Assembly (NCBI GenBank): GCA_017643165.1
Contig: JAEPNY010000002.1
Span: 374,970 to 438,969 of the forward strand
Length of the DNA: 64,000 nucleotides
Direction of reading: 5' to 3'
Origin: Psychroserpens sp.
GTDB taxonomy: Bacteria > Bacteroidota > Bacteroidia > Flavobacteriales > Flavobacteriaceae
Below the pieces are notes generated by a model. That model was not told where the DNA came from and searched no databases. It was given only the letters and a program-made list of their open reading frames with translations. This document shows, in pieces, positions 25,441 through 34,431 of this stretch (its first letter is position 1; every line of letters begins with the position of its first letter). The translations under genes were made by a program, and so were the position numbers.

Positions 25441-26517
25441 TTACTTGTTCAGCCGATTATAGAACCGTCTCTCGATTCTATTATAAGTTATCCTCGAATA
25501 GAACAACAGTATTATAAGCAATACATTTTCAGCAATAAGAATCCAAGCGCCTTGAAGCTTAAGCAATTTAACAGCGACCATTTGAAATATTGCAATAAGG
25601 AAGAAATGGTTTAAATAAATGGAATAGGACCAATGGCCTATGTTTTGAAATCCACTGAGCTTAAACATGTTTGATAGAATTCCGCCTTCAAATGAGAACA
25701 CAAATATGAGTAGTGAAAAAACCAGATGTAAGATGTAAAAATTGTCTTTGATTTCAGGATTTATGGCACTGACAAGACTTATGACGCTTATTATTGCTAT
25801 TAACTCAAAAAGTGTTGCAACTGTCTTACTAATTTTCTTATAAATCATTTGGCAGCGACTTGCAATAATGTAAGTGCAAACACCAAGATTAAACCCAATA
25901 AGTCCTCTAATAAAGCTGAAGTTAAAGTCGATAGTGGTATCAAAAGTATCATAATTAATATAGAAGAACAGATATCCTAATCCAACAACGAATGCTGAAA
26001 TTAAAAAGCTTATTTGTAATTTACGGAAGGATAGAACGGAGGTTAAAACAAAAAACAAATAAGAAATAAGTTCTGCGCTTATGGACCAGTTTGGGCCATT
26101 CCAAGAAAAATCTACGAAGAATGGAGTTGAATTTACCAACAACAACTGTGGCCAGAAGGAATCCCAAGAATTTGCTGAAAAAGGTGCCTGACTAAAGGGC
26201 AAGTAATCATAACTTAAATATTTGATTATCTCCAGACCTAGTAAAACAAAGAGTGTATAAAAATGTAATGGCAGTAAACGCTTTAGTCGCTTCTTAATAA
26301 AGGTCAGCCTCATAGTTTGATCAAACGATTTATTCTTGTAGTTATGGTAAATAACAAATCCACTAAGAATAAAAAAGAGATCTACGAAAATGCCTGATTT
26401 GGAACAAAAGTCATTGCTAGTCAATATAGAAAGATCTGGCATATGGTACAAAAACACCAATAATGCAGCGATGCCTCTAAATGCATCTAAAGCAAAAAAT
26501 CTTTTCGAATTGATCAA
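25441..26517 (-). CDS. Acyltransferase family 3 (OafA/YrhL-like) membrane protein
   Basis: The protein is 358 residues with about ten hydrophobic segments. The N-terminal signature DAFRGIAALLVFLYHM contains the conserved Arg and His, and LFFILSGFVIYHNY follows. The family transfers acyl groups to cell-surface sugars or exopolysaccharide. No glycosyltransferase cluster is adjacent, so the target is unknown. There is no fused SGNH domain. It ends close to the convergent barrel gene and lies just past the lpdA terminator. Confidence 0.87.
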   Translation of the reverse strand: MINSKRFFALDAFRGIAALLVFLYHMPDLSILTSNDFCSKSGIFVDLFFILSGFVIYHNYKNKSFDQTMRLTFIKKRLKRLLPLHFYTLFVLLGLEIIKYLSYDYLPFSQAPFSANSWDSFWPQLLLVNSTPFFVDFSWNGPNWSISAELISYLFFVLTSVLSFRKLQISFLISAFVVGLGYLFFYINYDTFDTTIDFNFSFIRGLIGFNLGVCTYIIASRCQMIYKKISKTVATLFELIAIISVISLVSAINPEIKDNFYILHLVFSLLIFVFSFEGGILSNMFKLSGFQNIGHWSYSIYLNHFFLIAIFQMVAVKLLKLQGAWILIAENVLLIILLFYSRITYNRIERRFYNRLNK

Positions 26518-26530
26518 TTAGAATGGTCTT

Positions 26531-26560
26531 AAAAAAAAAGCGAATCTAAATGATTCGCTT
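26531..26560 (-). terminator. Terminator of lpdA
   Basis: On the minus strand GCGAATC (26558-26552), loop ATTTA, GATTCGC (26546-26540) is followed by nine T residues (26539-26531). It lies 12 bases after the lpdA stop. Confidence 0.88.
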
Positions 26561-26571
26561 TCTTATTATCG

Positions 26572-27948
26572 TTATAAATGAATTACTTCATCGTATGCAT
26601 CTGCCACTGCTTCCATCACAGCTTCGCTCATCGTAGGGTGTGGATGCACCGCTTTAAGAACCTCATGGCCAGTCGTTTCAAGTTTTCTACCTAGCACGGC
26701 TTCAGCGATCATATCGGTAACACCTGCGCCTATCATGTGGCATCCAAGCCATTCTCCATATTTAGCATCGAAAATAACCTTTACAAAACCTTCTTTATTC
26801 CCTCCAGCACTTGCTTTACCTGATGCTGAGAATGGAAACTTACCAACTTTGATATCGTACCCTTGTTCTTTCGCTTGTTTTTCGGTTAATCCTACACTTG
26901 CAACCTCTGGTGAGCAGTATGTACAGCCTGGTACATTTCCATAATCTAAAGCTTCGACATGATGTCCGGCGATTTTCTCAACACAAAGAATTCCTTCAGC
27001 TGAAGCAACATGCGCTAAGGCCTGTCCAGGTGTAACGTCTCCAATAGCGTAGTATCCAGGGATATTCGATTGATAGTAATCATTAACCAAGATCTTATCT
27101 CTATCAACAGCAATGCCAACATCTTCTAAACCAATATTTTCAATATTTGACTTGATACCTACTGCAGATAATACAAGATCAGCCTCTAATACTTCTTCAC
27201 CTTTTTTAGTTTTAACAGTGGCTTTAACTCCTTTCCCAGAAGTGTCGACTTGTGTAACTTCTGAAGAGGTCATGATTTTTATACCGCTCTTCTTGAATGA
27301 ACGCTCTAGTTGTTTTGATACGTCTTCATCCTCAACTGGTACAATATTAGGAAGGTATTCAACTACGGTTACCTCTGTTCCCATAGCATTATAGAAATAC
27401 GCGAACTCAACACCAATAGCACCAGATCCAACGACGATCATTTTCTTTGGTTGTTTATCAAGTGTCATTGCTTGACGGTATCCAATCACTTTCTCACCAT
27501 CTTGTGGAAGGCTAGGTAATTCACGTGAACGCGCACCTGTAGCAATAATAATATGATCTGCACTATAGTCCGTTCCGTCTACTTCAACTTTTTTACCAGG
27601 TTTCACTTTTCCAAAACCTTCAATAACGTCAATTTTATTCTTTTTCATTAAGAATTTAACGCCATTACTCATTCCATCCGCTACGCCACGACTTCTTTTA
27701 ACAACAGCATCGAAATCGTGTTCTGCATCCTTAACTTTTAGTCCATAATCTTCTGCATGCTTTAGGTATTCGAAAACTTGCGCTGATTTCAATAATGCTT
27801 TCGTTGGGATACATCCCCAATTTAAACATACACCACCTAAACTTTCTTTTTCAACAATGGCAGTTTTGAATCCTAATTGTGATGCTCTAATAGCCGTCAC
27901 ATAACCTCCAGGACCGCTACCAAGTACTATAATATCGTATTTACTCAT
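26572..27948 (-). CDS. lpdA: Dihydrolipoyl dehydrogenase
   Basis: From the ATG at 27948 the protein is 458 residues. The frame is open 31 codons upstream, but the N-terminus MSKYDIIVLGSGPGG begins directly at the FAD-binding motif, as in homologues. Markers: FAD GxGxxG (9-14), the redox disulfide C41/C46 in GGVCLNWGCIPTK, the NAD motif GSGAIGVEFA, and the C-terminal VHPHPTMSEA with the catalytic His-Glu pair. It is the E3 subunit of 2-oxoacid dehydrogenase complexes or of glycine cleavage. It stands alone here, away from E1/E2 genes. TACCTTCG (27987-27980) is a one-mismatch -7 box 32 bases upstream. Confidence 0.93.
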   Translation of the reverse strand: MSKYDIIVLGSGPGGYVTAIRASQLGFKTAIVEKESLGGVCLNWGCIPTKALLKSAQVFEYLKHAEDYGLKVKDAEHDFDAVVKRSRGVADGMSNGVKFLMKKNKIDVIEGFGKVKPGKKVEVDGTDYSADHIIIATGARSRELPSLPQDGEKVIGYRQAMTLDKQPKKMIVVGSGAIGVEFAYFYNAMGTEVTVVEYLPNIVPVEDEDVSKQLERSFKKSGIKIMTSSEVTQVDTSGKGVKATVKTKKGEEVLEADLVLSAVGIKSNIENIGLEDVGIAVDRDKILVNDYYQSNIPGYYAIGDVTPGQALAHVASAEGILCVEKIAGHHVEALDYGNVPGCTYCSPEVASVGLTEKQAKEQGYDIKVGKFPFSASGKASAGGNKEGFVKVIFDAKYGEWLGCHMIGAGVTDMIAEAVLGRKLETTGHEVLKAVHPHPTMSEAVMEAVADAYDEVIHL

Positions 27949-28267
27949 GAGTCTATTTTTGTCTTGAAATTTGAGGTTACGAAGGTACAAAACCAAATTG
28001 TAATAATAAAGATTGCTTTCAATTTGTATATCACATTTCAAAGGGCGAATAAAATCTCTATTCGATTGCTAAATAACTTTTAGGCTAATTCGAGAGTGCT
28101 TCACAACTAAATTCGATCAGATTTAATGATATCGTTTGTAAGAAAGTCGTTACAAGAGCTATGTTTATGTAAGAAAAATAACACGTAAGTTATTGAATGT
28201 CAGATAATAACTGTTAAAATAACGAATAAATCATTAACTTATTAGTCTAACCAATCAATTTATTATT
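27949..28267. other. 319-base divergent gap between lpdA and the NTF2-like gene
   Basis: The gap is AT-rich and without an open frame of note. It holds the likely lpdA promoter (one-mismatch -7 box at 27987-27980). On the plus strand no full -33/-7 pair is visible ahead of 28268. No long inverted repeat or RNA-like fold was found by eye. Confidence 0.5.
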
Positions 28268-29194
28268 ATGAAAAATTATGCGATTATTTTCATAATGATG
28301 TTCACGATCATTATGTATCCCCAAAAGAAAAAGAACGGTACGATCTACGTTGATCATCCAGCCATTACAATGGTTGAAGAAATGCAACAAGCATTTGTTA
28401 AGGGTGACACAACTCAATTGGCGATGTATTTATCCGAGGACTTTCGAGCTTACAATGGTATGGAAACAAACCCTGATAATGAAGGGATGACTAAAAGTCA
28501 ATTTGTGCGCTCTTCTATAGGCTGGATCAATAATGTGGATTACCTCAGTATTTCAAGGTCAGGAGGATATCCGGATGCATTAGAATACAAAGAATCTGGT
28601 CTTTGGGTGCAAACTTGGGATATGTTGAAAGGTGTGCATAAAACAACTGGTGTGAAATTAACGATGCCTTTACATCGAATTGTCAAAGTAAACGATGACA
28701 ATAAGATTGATATGATCATTACGTATGATGATGGAGGAGTTTGGGCGACCATGCGAGAAGCTTTCAATACGCGTACCAATGGAAAACTTTATAATGCCCA
28801 TGAAAATATTAATACGGTTCGAAAAATGATTCGCGCTTTAGAACATGGCGATATGGAAAAAAGCTTTAGTTATTTTACCGAAAACGCACGTTTTCGAAAT
28901 TTAGACTTAGCTGATGACGAATTTTTTACCGTAGAGGAAGAAAAAGAAAACATCAAAAAGTTAGGTGAATCTTGGGATATTGAAAGTATTGATGTTGTTG
29001 GCTATCCTGATTATTTAGAATATGAATTAAATGATACTAGAGTAGTACAATCCTGGTGGAACTTAAGGTTGAAACGTAAATCTGATGATAAACGTGTAAA
29101 AATTCCTGTGCTGTTAATGCATCGTTTTGATGAAGATGGGAAAATCTTTGATGAAATGGGATATTACACAATGAGAGCAATTGCTCGAGAGTAA
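28268..29194 (+). CDS. Secreted protein with two tandem NTF2/SnoaL-like domains
   Basis: The protein is 308 residues with a signal-like hydrophobic N-terminus (about 3-16). Two copies of a SnoaL-type cone fold are visible: about residues 28-150 (ending PLHRIVKVNDDNKIDMIITYDD) and about 175-300 (ending LLMHRFDEDGKIFDEMGYY). Each starts with a helix followed by a FKGD/LEHGD-like turn: MQQAFVKGDTTQLAMYL and MIRALEHGDMEKSFSYF. These folds serve as small-molecule binding or as enzymes; no active site can be picked out. It is monocistronic with its own terminator. Confidence 0.75.
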   Translation: MKNYAIIFIMMFTIIMYPQKKKNGTIYVDHPAITMVEEMQQAFVKGDTTQLAMYLSEDFRAYNGMETNPDNEGMTKSQFVRSSIGWINNVDYLSISRSGGYPDALEYKESGLWVQTWDMLKGVHKTTGVKLTMPLHRIVKVNDDNKIDMIITYDDGGVWATMREAFNTRTNGKLYNAHENINTVRKMIRALEHGDMEKSFSYFTENARFRNLDLADDEFFTVEEEKENIKKLGESWDIESIDVVGYPDYLEYELNDTRVVQSWWNLRLKRKSDDKRVKIPVLLMHRFDEDGKIFDEMGYYTMRAIARE

Positions 29195-29208
29195 TTTATA
29201 TCAATAAA

Positions 29209-29240
29209 TAAAAAACCTCCAGTTTAATGGAGGTTTTTTT
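29209..29240. terminator. Bidirectional terminator between the NTF2-like gene and msrB
   Basis: AAAAACCTCCA (29211-29221) and TGGAGGTTTTT (29228-29238) form a perfect 11-pair stem around GTTTAA, with A and T runs on each side. Confidence 0.9.
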
Positions 29241-29242
29241 TA

Positions 29243-29725
29243 TTATCCTTCTGGAACAAATTTTAAGGCAACACCATTAATACAGTGACGTTTTCCAGTG
29301 GTGTTTCGTGGACCATCCCCAAATACGTGACCTAAGTGGCCACCACAGGTTGCGCAGTGTTCTTCTGTTCGTGCATACCCCACGTTATAATCTGTTGAAT
29401 ACTCCACATTCCCTTTGATTTCGCGATCAAAACTAGGCCATCCTGTTCCTGAATCGAACTTGTGTTCACTTTTAAATAATGGCGTGTCACAAGCCACACA
29501 ATGAAACGTTCCTTTGCGGTACTCTTTGTTTAATGGACTTGTAAATGGGCGTTCCGTTCCAGCTTTTCTTAACACATAAAATTGCTCACTGGTTAATTGT
29601 TTTTTCCATTCGGCTTCTGTTTTGGTTATTGGAAATTCTTCCGCTGTTTTGGTCTCATTTTTTTGAGCCGAAGTATTACAACTAAAAAGTAATCCAAATG
29701 CTAAAACATAAAATAATCTTCTCAT
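29243..29725 (-). CDS. msrB: Methionine-R-sulfoxide reductase B, lipoprotein form
   Basis: The protein is 160 residues. It carries a lipobox at LLFSC (Cys16), so it is anchored in the envelope rather than cytosolic. The MsrB domain is complete: zinc cysteines C76/C79 (CVAC) and C124/C127 (CATC), the GTGWPSF motif (93-99), and the catalytic Cys148 in RHCINGVAL. It repairs R-methionine sulfoxide in exported proteins. No fused MsrA is present. The gene is convergent with the NTF2-like gene and divergent from the glucan cluster. Confidence 0.93.
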   Translation of the reverse strand: MRRLFYVLAFGLLFSCNTSAQKNETKTAEEFPITKTEAEWKKQLTSEQFYVLRKAGTERPFTSPLNKEYRKGTFHCVACDTPLFKSEHKFDSGTGWPSFDREIKGNVEYSTDYNVGYARTEEHCATCGGHLGHVFGDGPRNTTGKRHCINGVALKFVPEG

Positions 29726-29831
29726 AATTTCCTTGTTTTTTCACAACACTTTATTGGTAGTAAAATTAAACATTAACTTACATTACATTAACATTCTTTA
29801 TCTTAAAATATACTTAATTTACATGAGGTTT

Positions 29832-29841
29832 TTCGGCCGAA
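29832..29841. promoter_or_regulatory. Short palindrome upstream of the glucan cluster
   Basis: TTCGGCCGAA is a perfect 10-base palindrome, unusually GC-rich for this gap, 48 bases before the first gene of the glucan cluster. Its place fits an operator, but a single short site without a known regulator is weak evidence. Confidence 0.25.
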
Positions 29842-29888
29842 GTGTAGTAAATTTAATGCAGGAAAAATCGTAATCCATTAAAAGCTTC

Positions 29889-31094
29889 ATGAAAGTATTA
29901 TTTTATACAAGAGAATTTCCACCATATGTCTACGGAGGAGCAGGTGTGCATGTTGAATATTTGGCAGAAGGATTGTCAAAATTATTACCTATTGAAGTAA
30001 GAAGTTTTGGAGACCAAGATGTTGCAACTGAAGAAATGCGTGTCAAAGGATTTACATATGATCACACCGATTTCGATTCAGCAGATAAAAAGTTAAAAGC
30101 CATATTTCAATCATTGCGTACATGTATTAATATGAATATTGATCCAGTAGAGGCTGATATTGTGCATTGTCACACCTGGTATGCACATTTTGCTGGAATA
30201 GTATCCAAACTTTGTTATGGAACTCCATTAGTGATTACAACACATTCATTGGAACCATTAAGACCATGGAAACGTGAACAACTGGGTAGAGGTTATGAGG
30301 CCTCATCATGGATCGAACGCACTGCTATTGAAATGGCGGATGCCATTATTGCTGTTTCTGAAGAAACTAAAGTGGATGTGCTCGAACATTTCGATGTAAA
30401 TCCAGATAAGATTAAAGTCATTTATAATGGTATTAATCTTACGGAATACAAACTTAAAACCACAACTGAAACCTTAGAACGATTCAACATTGACACTACT
30501 AAACCTTATGTTCTTTTCGTTGGTCGGATTACGAGACAGAAAGGGATCATTCATTTAGTGAATGCAATAAAATACATGGATGAAGATACTCAAGTGGTTT
30601 TATGTGCTGGCGCTCCAGATACATCTGAAATTGCCAAAGAAATGGAAGAGAGTGTTTCTCAAATTTCAGAACATCGAGACAACGTGATTTGGATTGCAGA
30701 AATGCTTCCAAAAGAAGATACTATTGAATTGTATTCTCATGCCTCGGTCTTTTGTTGTCCATCCATATATGAACCTTTCGGAATTATTAACTTAGAAGCT
30801 ATGGCTTGTGAGACTGCCGTAGTTGCTAGTGCTGTTGGTGGAATAAAAGAAGTAGTGGTGCATGAGGAAACCGGATTACTTGTTCCTGTAGAACAGCAAA
30901 ATAGTGCGCCTTTTGAACCCATTAATCCTGAACAGTTTTCGAAGGATTTAGCGAATGCCGTCAATAAGGTGATCCGAGATAAAATACTTCAGCAAGCCAT
31001 GGGGAAAGCTGGTCGCAAACGTGTAGAAGATGTATTTGATTGGGCTGCCATATCAAAGCAGGTTTATGAACTTTATAAAACATTAAAAAAATAA
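29889..31094 (+). CDS. GT4 family glucosyltransferase, GlgM (maltose-1-phosphate synthase) or GlgA type
   Basis: The protein is 401 residues, with the two Rossmann domains of a GT-B enzyme. The N-terminus REFPPYVYGGAGVHVEYL, HCHTWYAHFAG (about 92-102), and THSLEPLRPWKREQLGRGY (about 117-135) match what I recall of actinobacterial Rv1212c, once called GlgA and later shown to make maltose-1-phosphate (GlgM). The GT4 donor motif EPFGIINLEAMA is at about 295-306. Classical bacterial glycogen synthase is GT5, longer, and starts with a KxGGLADV-type motif, which is absent here. It is the first gene of the glucan cluster, three bases before glgC, whose product ADP-glucose is its likely donor. Confidence 0.85.
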   Translation: MKVLFYTREFPPYVYGGAGVHVEYLAEGLSKLLPIEVRSFGDQDVATEEMRVKGFTYDHTDFDSADKKLKAIFQSLRTCINMNIDPVEADIVHCHTWYAHFAGIVSKLCYGTPLVITTHSLEPLRPWKREQLGRGYEASSWIERTAIEMADAIIAVSEETKVDVLEHFDVNPDKIKVIYNGINLTEYKLKTTTETLERFNIDTTKPYVLFVGRITRQKGIIHLVNAIKYMDEDTQVVLCAGAPDTSEIAKEMEESVSQISEHRDNVIWIAEMLPKEDTIELYSHASVFCCPSIYEPFGIINLEAMACETAVVASAVGGIKEVVVHEETGLLVPVEQQNSAPFEPINPEQFSKDLANAVNKVIRDKILQQAMGKAGRKRVEDVFDWAAISKQVYELYKTLKK

Positions 31095-31097
31095 CTC

Positions 31098-32363
31098 ATG
31101 ATAAATTCTAAAGTATTAAGCATCATATTAGGAGGAGGACAGGGATCACGATTGTATCCACTTACAGCTACGCGATCTAAACCAGCGGTTCCAATTGCTG
31201 GAAAATACCGCTTGGTTGATATTCCGATTTCGAATTGTATCAACTCGGATATTAAACGAATGTTTGTGTTGACCCAATTTAATTCGGCATCACTTAATAA
31301 ACATATTAAGAACACCTACCATTTTAGTTTCTTTAGTTCAGCATTTGTTGATGTCCTTGCTGCTGAGCAAACCATAAATAGTGGTGACTGGTTTCAGGGA
31401 ACGGCAGATGCGGTAAGACAAAGTATGCATCATTTCTTAGCGCATGATTTTGAATACGCTTTAATACTTTCAGGTGATCAATTGTACCAAATGGATTTTA
31501 ATGATATGATTGAACGTCACGCTAATAGTGGTGCTGAGATCACCATAGCAACGCAACCTGTGAACGCAAAAGATGCTACCTCATTCGGCATACTTAAAAC
31601 GGACGACGAAAATTTTATTACCAAATTCATAGAGAAACCTGATGCATCTTTATTACCAGATTGGACTTCACCAGTCAGTGATGAAATGAAAAATGAAGGA
31701 CGCGAGTATTTAGCCTCTATGGGAATTTATATTTTTAATAAGGATTTGCTAATTGAACTTATGAACGTTCCTGATACTGTAGACTTCGGGAAAGAGATTA
31801 TTCCTAGTGCTATCCCAAAGCATAAAACTTTAAGTTATCAATATGAAGGCTATTGGACTGATATCGGAAATATAGATTCGTTCTTCGAAGCCAATTTAGG
31901 ATTGACCGATAATATTCCAAAATTCAATCTATTTGACAATACAAAACGTATTTACACGAATGCACGAATTTTACCAACTTCAAAAATTTCGGGTACACTT
32001 TTAGATCGCACAGTTATTGCCGATGGTTGTCTCATACATGCTGCAAAAATTGAACGATCGGTTATTGGTATTCGATCGAGAATTGGAGCAGAGTCTACCG
32101 TCATCAATTGTTACATGATGGGTAGTGATTTCTACGAAACCCTTGAAGAAATCGAAACTAATAAGATCGAAATTTTTATGGGTATAGGCGAACGTTGTTT
32201 TATGAAAAATGTGATCCTAGATAAGAATTGTAGAATTGGCGATGATGTACGTATCAATGGTGGTGCTCATCTTAAAGATTTAGAAACAGATACCTATTTT
32301 ATTAAAGACGGAATTGTGGTCGTGAAAAAAGGCGCGACAATACCAAAGGGCACAATTATTTAG
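31098..32363 (+). CDS. glgC: Glucose-1-phosphate adenylyltransferase
   Basis: The protein is 421 residues, usual GlgC length. The N-terminal nucleotidyltransferase domain has GGGQGSRLYPLTATRSKP (about 11-28), YRLVDIPISNC, GDQLYQMD (about 125-132) and FIEKP. The C-terminal part (about 290-421) is a left-handed beta-helix with hexapeptide repeats. It makes ADP-glucose from glucose-1-phosphate and ATP. It sits three bases after the GT4 gene, giving donor and user in one unit. A gap of 129 bases with two inverted repeats separates it from glgE. Confidence 0.94.
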   Translation: MINSKVLSIILGGGQGSRLYPLTATRSKPAVPIAGKYRLVDIPISNCINSDIKRMFVLTQFNSASLNKHIKNTYHFSFFSSAFVDVLAAEQTINSGDWFQGTADAVRQSMHHFLAHDFEYALILSGDQLYQMDFNDMIERHANSGAEITIATQPVNAKDATSFGILKTDDENFITKFIEKPDASLLPDWTSPVSDEMKNEGREYLASMGIYIFNKDLLIELMNVPDTVDFGKEIIPSAIPKHKTLSYQYEGYWTDIGNIDSFFEANLGLTDNIPKFNLFDNTKRIYTNARILPTSKISGTLLDRTVIADGCLIHAAKIERSVIGIRSRIGAESTVINCYMMGSDFYETLEEIETNKIEIFMGIGERCFMKNVILDKNCRIGDDVRINGGAHLKDLETDTYFIKDGIVVVKKGATIPKGTII

Positions 32364-32492
32364 TGCGATTTGAAAAATGTTTGAACATTCAAACGTTGTA
32401 GTAATCAGTTCTGTTCAGATTCTCAATTTTATCATTTAAATTGCGGCTAATTTTATTAATTTCACATTTTTAACACACAATTAGCCAACAAA
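32364..32492. promoter_or_regulatory. Gap between glgC and glgE with two inverted repeats
   Basis: GTTTGAA-CA-TTCAAAC (32379-32394) is a perfect compact palindrome just after the glgC stop. Further on, GGCTAATT (about 32443-32450) and AATTAGCC (about 32480-32487) are perfectly complementary and bracket the stretch just before glgE. Either could be an operator, a weak attenuator or an mRNA-stability hairpin that separates expression of the first two genes from the rest. Confidence 0.35.
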
Positions 32493-34430
32493 ATGCAAAA
32501 ACAAGAACGTGTTGTAATCGATGCAGTTTCCCCTCAAATTAATGGTGGAGATTTTTTCATCAAACGTATCGTAAACGAAATTATTAATGTCGATGCAAAT
32601 GTCCTAGTTGATGGACATGATGTCATAGCCGCATCGGTATTATTTAAGCATGAAAACGCTAGAAAATGGTCGGAGGTGAGAATGCATCACACCGGGAACG
32701 ACGAATGGGCAGCATCGTTTATTGTAGAAAAACAAGGTTTTTACGATTATAAAGTACAAGGCTGGGTTGATCATGCATTAAATTGGCAGCATGGAATCGA
32801 ACGTAAGATTGATGATGGTCAGCACGTCATCTCAGAACTTCTTGAAGGTGCACTTTATCTAGAGCCACTTCTGAAAAAGGTAAAAAAGAATGAAAAGGAA
32901 TTTGTTCAAGAATGCCTAGCGTGTTTTAAAGATGAATCACAATATGATAAAGCGGTAGAACTTGCTGTAAGTGAACCTTTACATCATCTTTTCTATACGA
33001 ATCCAGAAAAAGAACTTGCCAATGAATCGCGAACACTGCAAGTATATGTAGACCGAAAGAAAGCACGTTTCAGTACGTGGTATGAATTTTTTCCGCGTTC
33101 TGCATCTGAAAAAGAAGGACAGCATGGAACTTTTAAAGATTGTGAACGCTTATTAGGACGTGTTGCTGACATGGGATTTGACACCTTATACTTCCCGCCA
33201 GTTCATCCTATTGGTGAAGTGAATAGAAAAGGAAAGAACAATACAACCGAAGCCTTTGAAGGTGACGCTGGGTCAGCCTGGGGAATAGGTTCTAAGTATG
33301 GCGGACATAAAGATATCCATCCCGAATTAGGTACATTAGCCGATTTTAAACGTTTGGTTAAGAAAGCTAAGGAACTAGGAATAGAAGTAGCCATGGATTA
33401 TGCCTTGCAGGCAGCACCAGACCATCCATGGGTGATCTCAAATCCTGAGTGGTTTAAATGGCGTCCAGATGGTACGGTTCAATATGCTGAAAATCCACCT
33501 AAAAAATATCAAGATATCCTTCCAATTTATTGGGAAAACGATAACTATAAAGCCTTATGGCAAGAGTGTTTAGATATATTATTACATTGGGTCGACTGCG
33601 GAATCAATGTATTCAGAGTAGATAACCCTCATACCAAACCTTATTATTTTTGGAATTGGGTGATGCTTGAAGTTAAAAAGAAGCATCCAGATGTGATTTT
33701 CTTAGCGGAAGCTTTTACGAAACCTAAAGTAATGCAACGTCTAGCTAAGGAAGGCTATTCACAATCTTACACGTATTTTACTTGGCGAGATAATAAGCAC
33801 GAACTTACCGAATATATGATCGAATTGACGCAATCCGATCAACGCGAGTACATGCAACCAAACTTTTGGCCTAATACGCCTGATATTAATCCTTATCATT
33901 TACAAGGAGCTAATGAGTCCAAATATTTGCAGCGCTATGCTTTAGCAGCCACCTTAAGTTCTAGTATTGGAATTTATGGACCTGTGTTCGAACAAATGAT
34001 TCATGAGGCTATTCCTGGAAAAGAAGAGTACTATATGTCGGAGAAATTTGAAGTAAAGCATTACGACTGGTTTATTGAAAATAAGATCACATTATTGATC
34101 TCTAAGATTAATAAGATTAGACATGAGAATGCTGCTTTACAACAAACAAATAATATCAGATTCTGTCATGTAGAAAATGATAATTTGATGGCCTTTTATA
34201 AATGGGATCAGAATAAGACGAACGAACTATTGATCATCATAAGTTTAGATCAATATTATGCGCAACAAGGGACTGTCCAACTGCCAATGCACGAATTAGG
34301 GATCCATGAAGGTCAGCAAATCCAAGTGGAAGATCTTGTAACTGGAAGTAGTTATAATTGGCACAGCGAATGGAATTTTGTTGAGTTGCATCCAACATTG
34401 CCATTTCATATCTTTAAAATAAATAAGTAA
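32493..34430 (+). CDS. glgE: Alpha-1,4-glucan:maltose-1-phosphate maltosyltransferase
   Basis: The protein is 645 residues, a GH13_3 enzyme. The N-terminal DUF3416-like domain (about 1-120) begins RVVIDAVSPQINGG. The catalytic barrel has FGMDTLYFPPVHPIG-type text (MGFDTLYFPPVHPIG, about 228-242), the nucleophile Asp in NVFRVDNPHTKP (about residue 375), the acid Glu in FLAEAFTKP (about 404), and a C-terminal all-beta domain. GlgE extends alpha-1,4-glucan with maltose from maltose-1-phosphate. The VDNPHTKP motif separates it from alpha-amylases and from TreS. It is followed directly by the maltokinase gene (one base), which makes its donor. Confidence 0.93.
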   Translation: MQKQERVVIDAVSPQINGGDFFIKRIVNEIINVDANVLVDGHDVIAASVLFKHENARKWSEVRMHHTGNDEWAASFIVEKQGFYDYKVQGWVDHALNWQHGIERKIDDGQHVISELLEGALYLEPLLKKVKKNEKEFVQECLACFKDESQYDKAVELAVSEPLHHLFYTNPEKELANESRTLQVYVDRKKARFSTWYEFFPRSASEKEGQHGTFKDCERLLGRVADMGFDTLYFPPVHPIGEVNRKGKNNTTEAFEGDAGSAWGIGSKYGGHKDIHPELGTLADFKRLVKKAKELGIEVAMDYALQAAPDHPWVISNPEWFKWRPDGTVQYAENPPKKYQDILPIYWENDNYKALWQECLDILLHWVDCGINVFRVDNPHTKPYYFWNWVMLEVKKKHPDVIFLAEAFTKPKVMQRLAKEGYSQSYTYFTWRDNKHELTEYMIELTQSDQREYMQPNFWPNTPDINPYHLQGANESKYLQRYALAATLSSSIGIYGPVFEQMIHEAIPGKEEYYMSEKFEVKHYDWFIENKITLLISKINKIRHENAALQQTNNIRFCHVENDNLMAFYKWDQNKTNELLIIISLDQYYAQQGTVQLPMHELGIHEGQQIQVEDLVTGSSYNWHSEWNFVELHPTLPFHIFKINK

Positions 34431-34431
34431 A

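Noticed and set aside
27949-28041. 31-codon N-terminal extension of dihydrolipoyl dehydrogenase
   Set aside because: The FAD motif starts six residues after the ATG at 27948, as in homologues, and the extension would cover the likely promoter.
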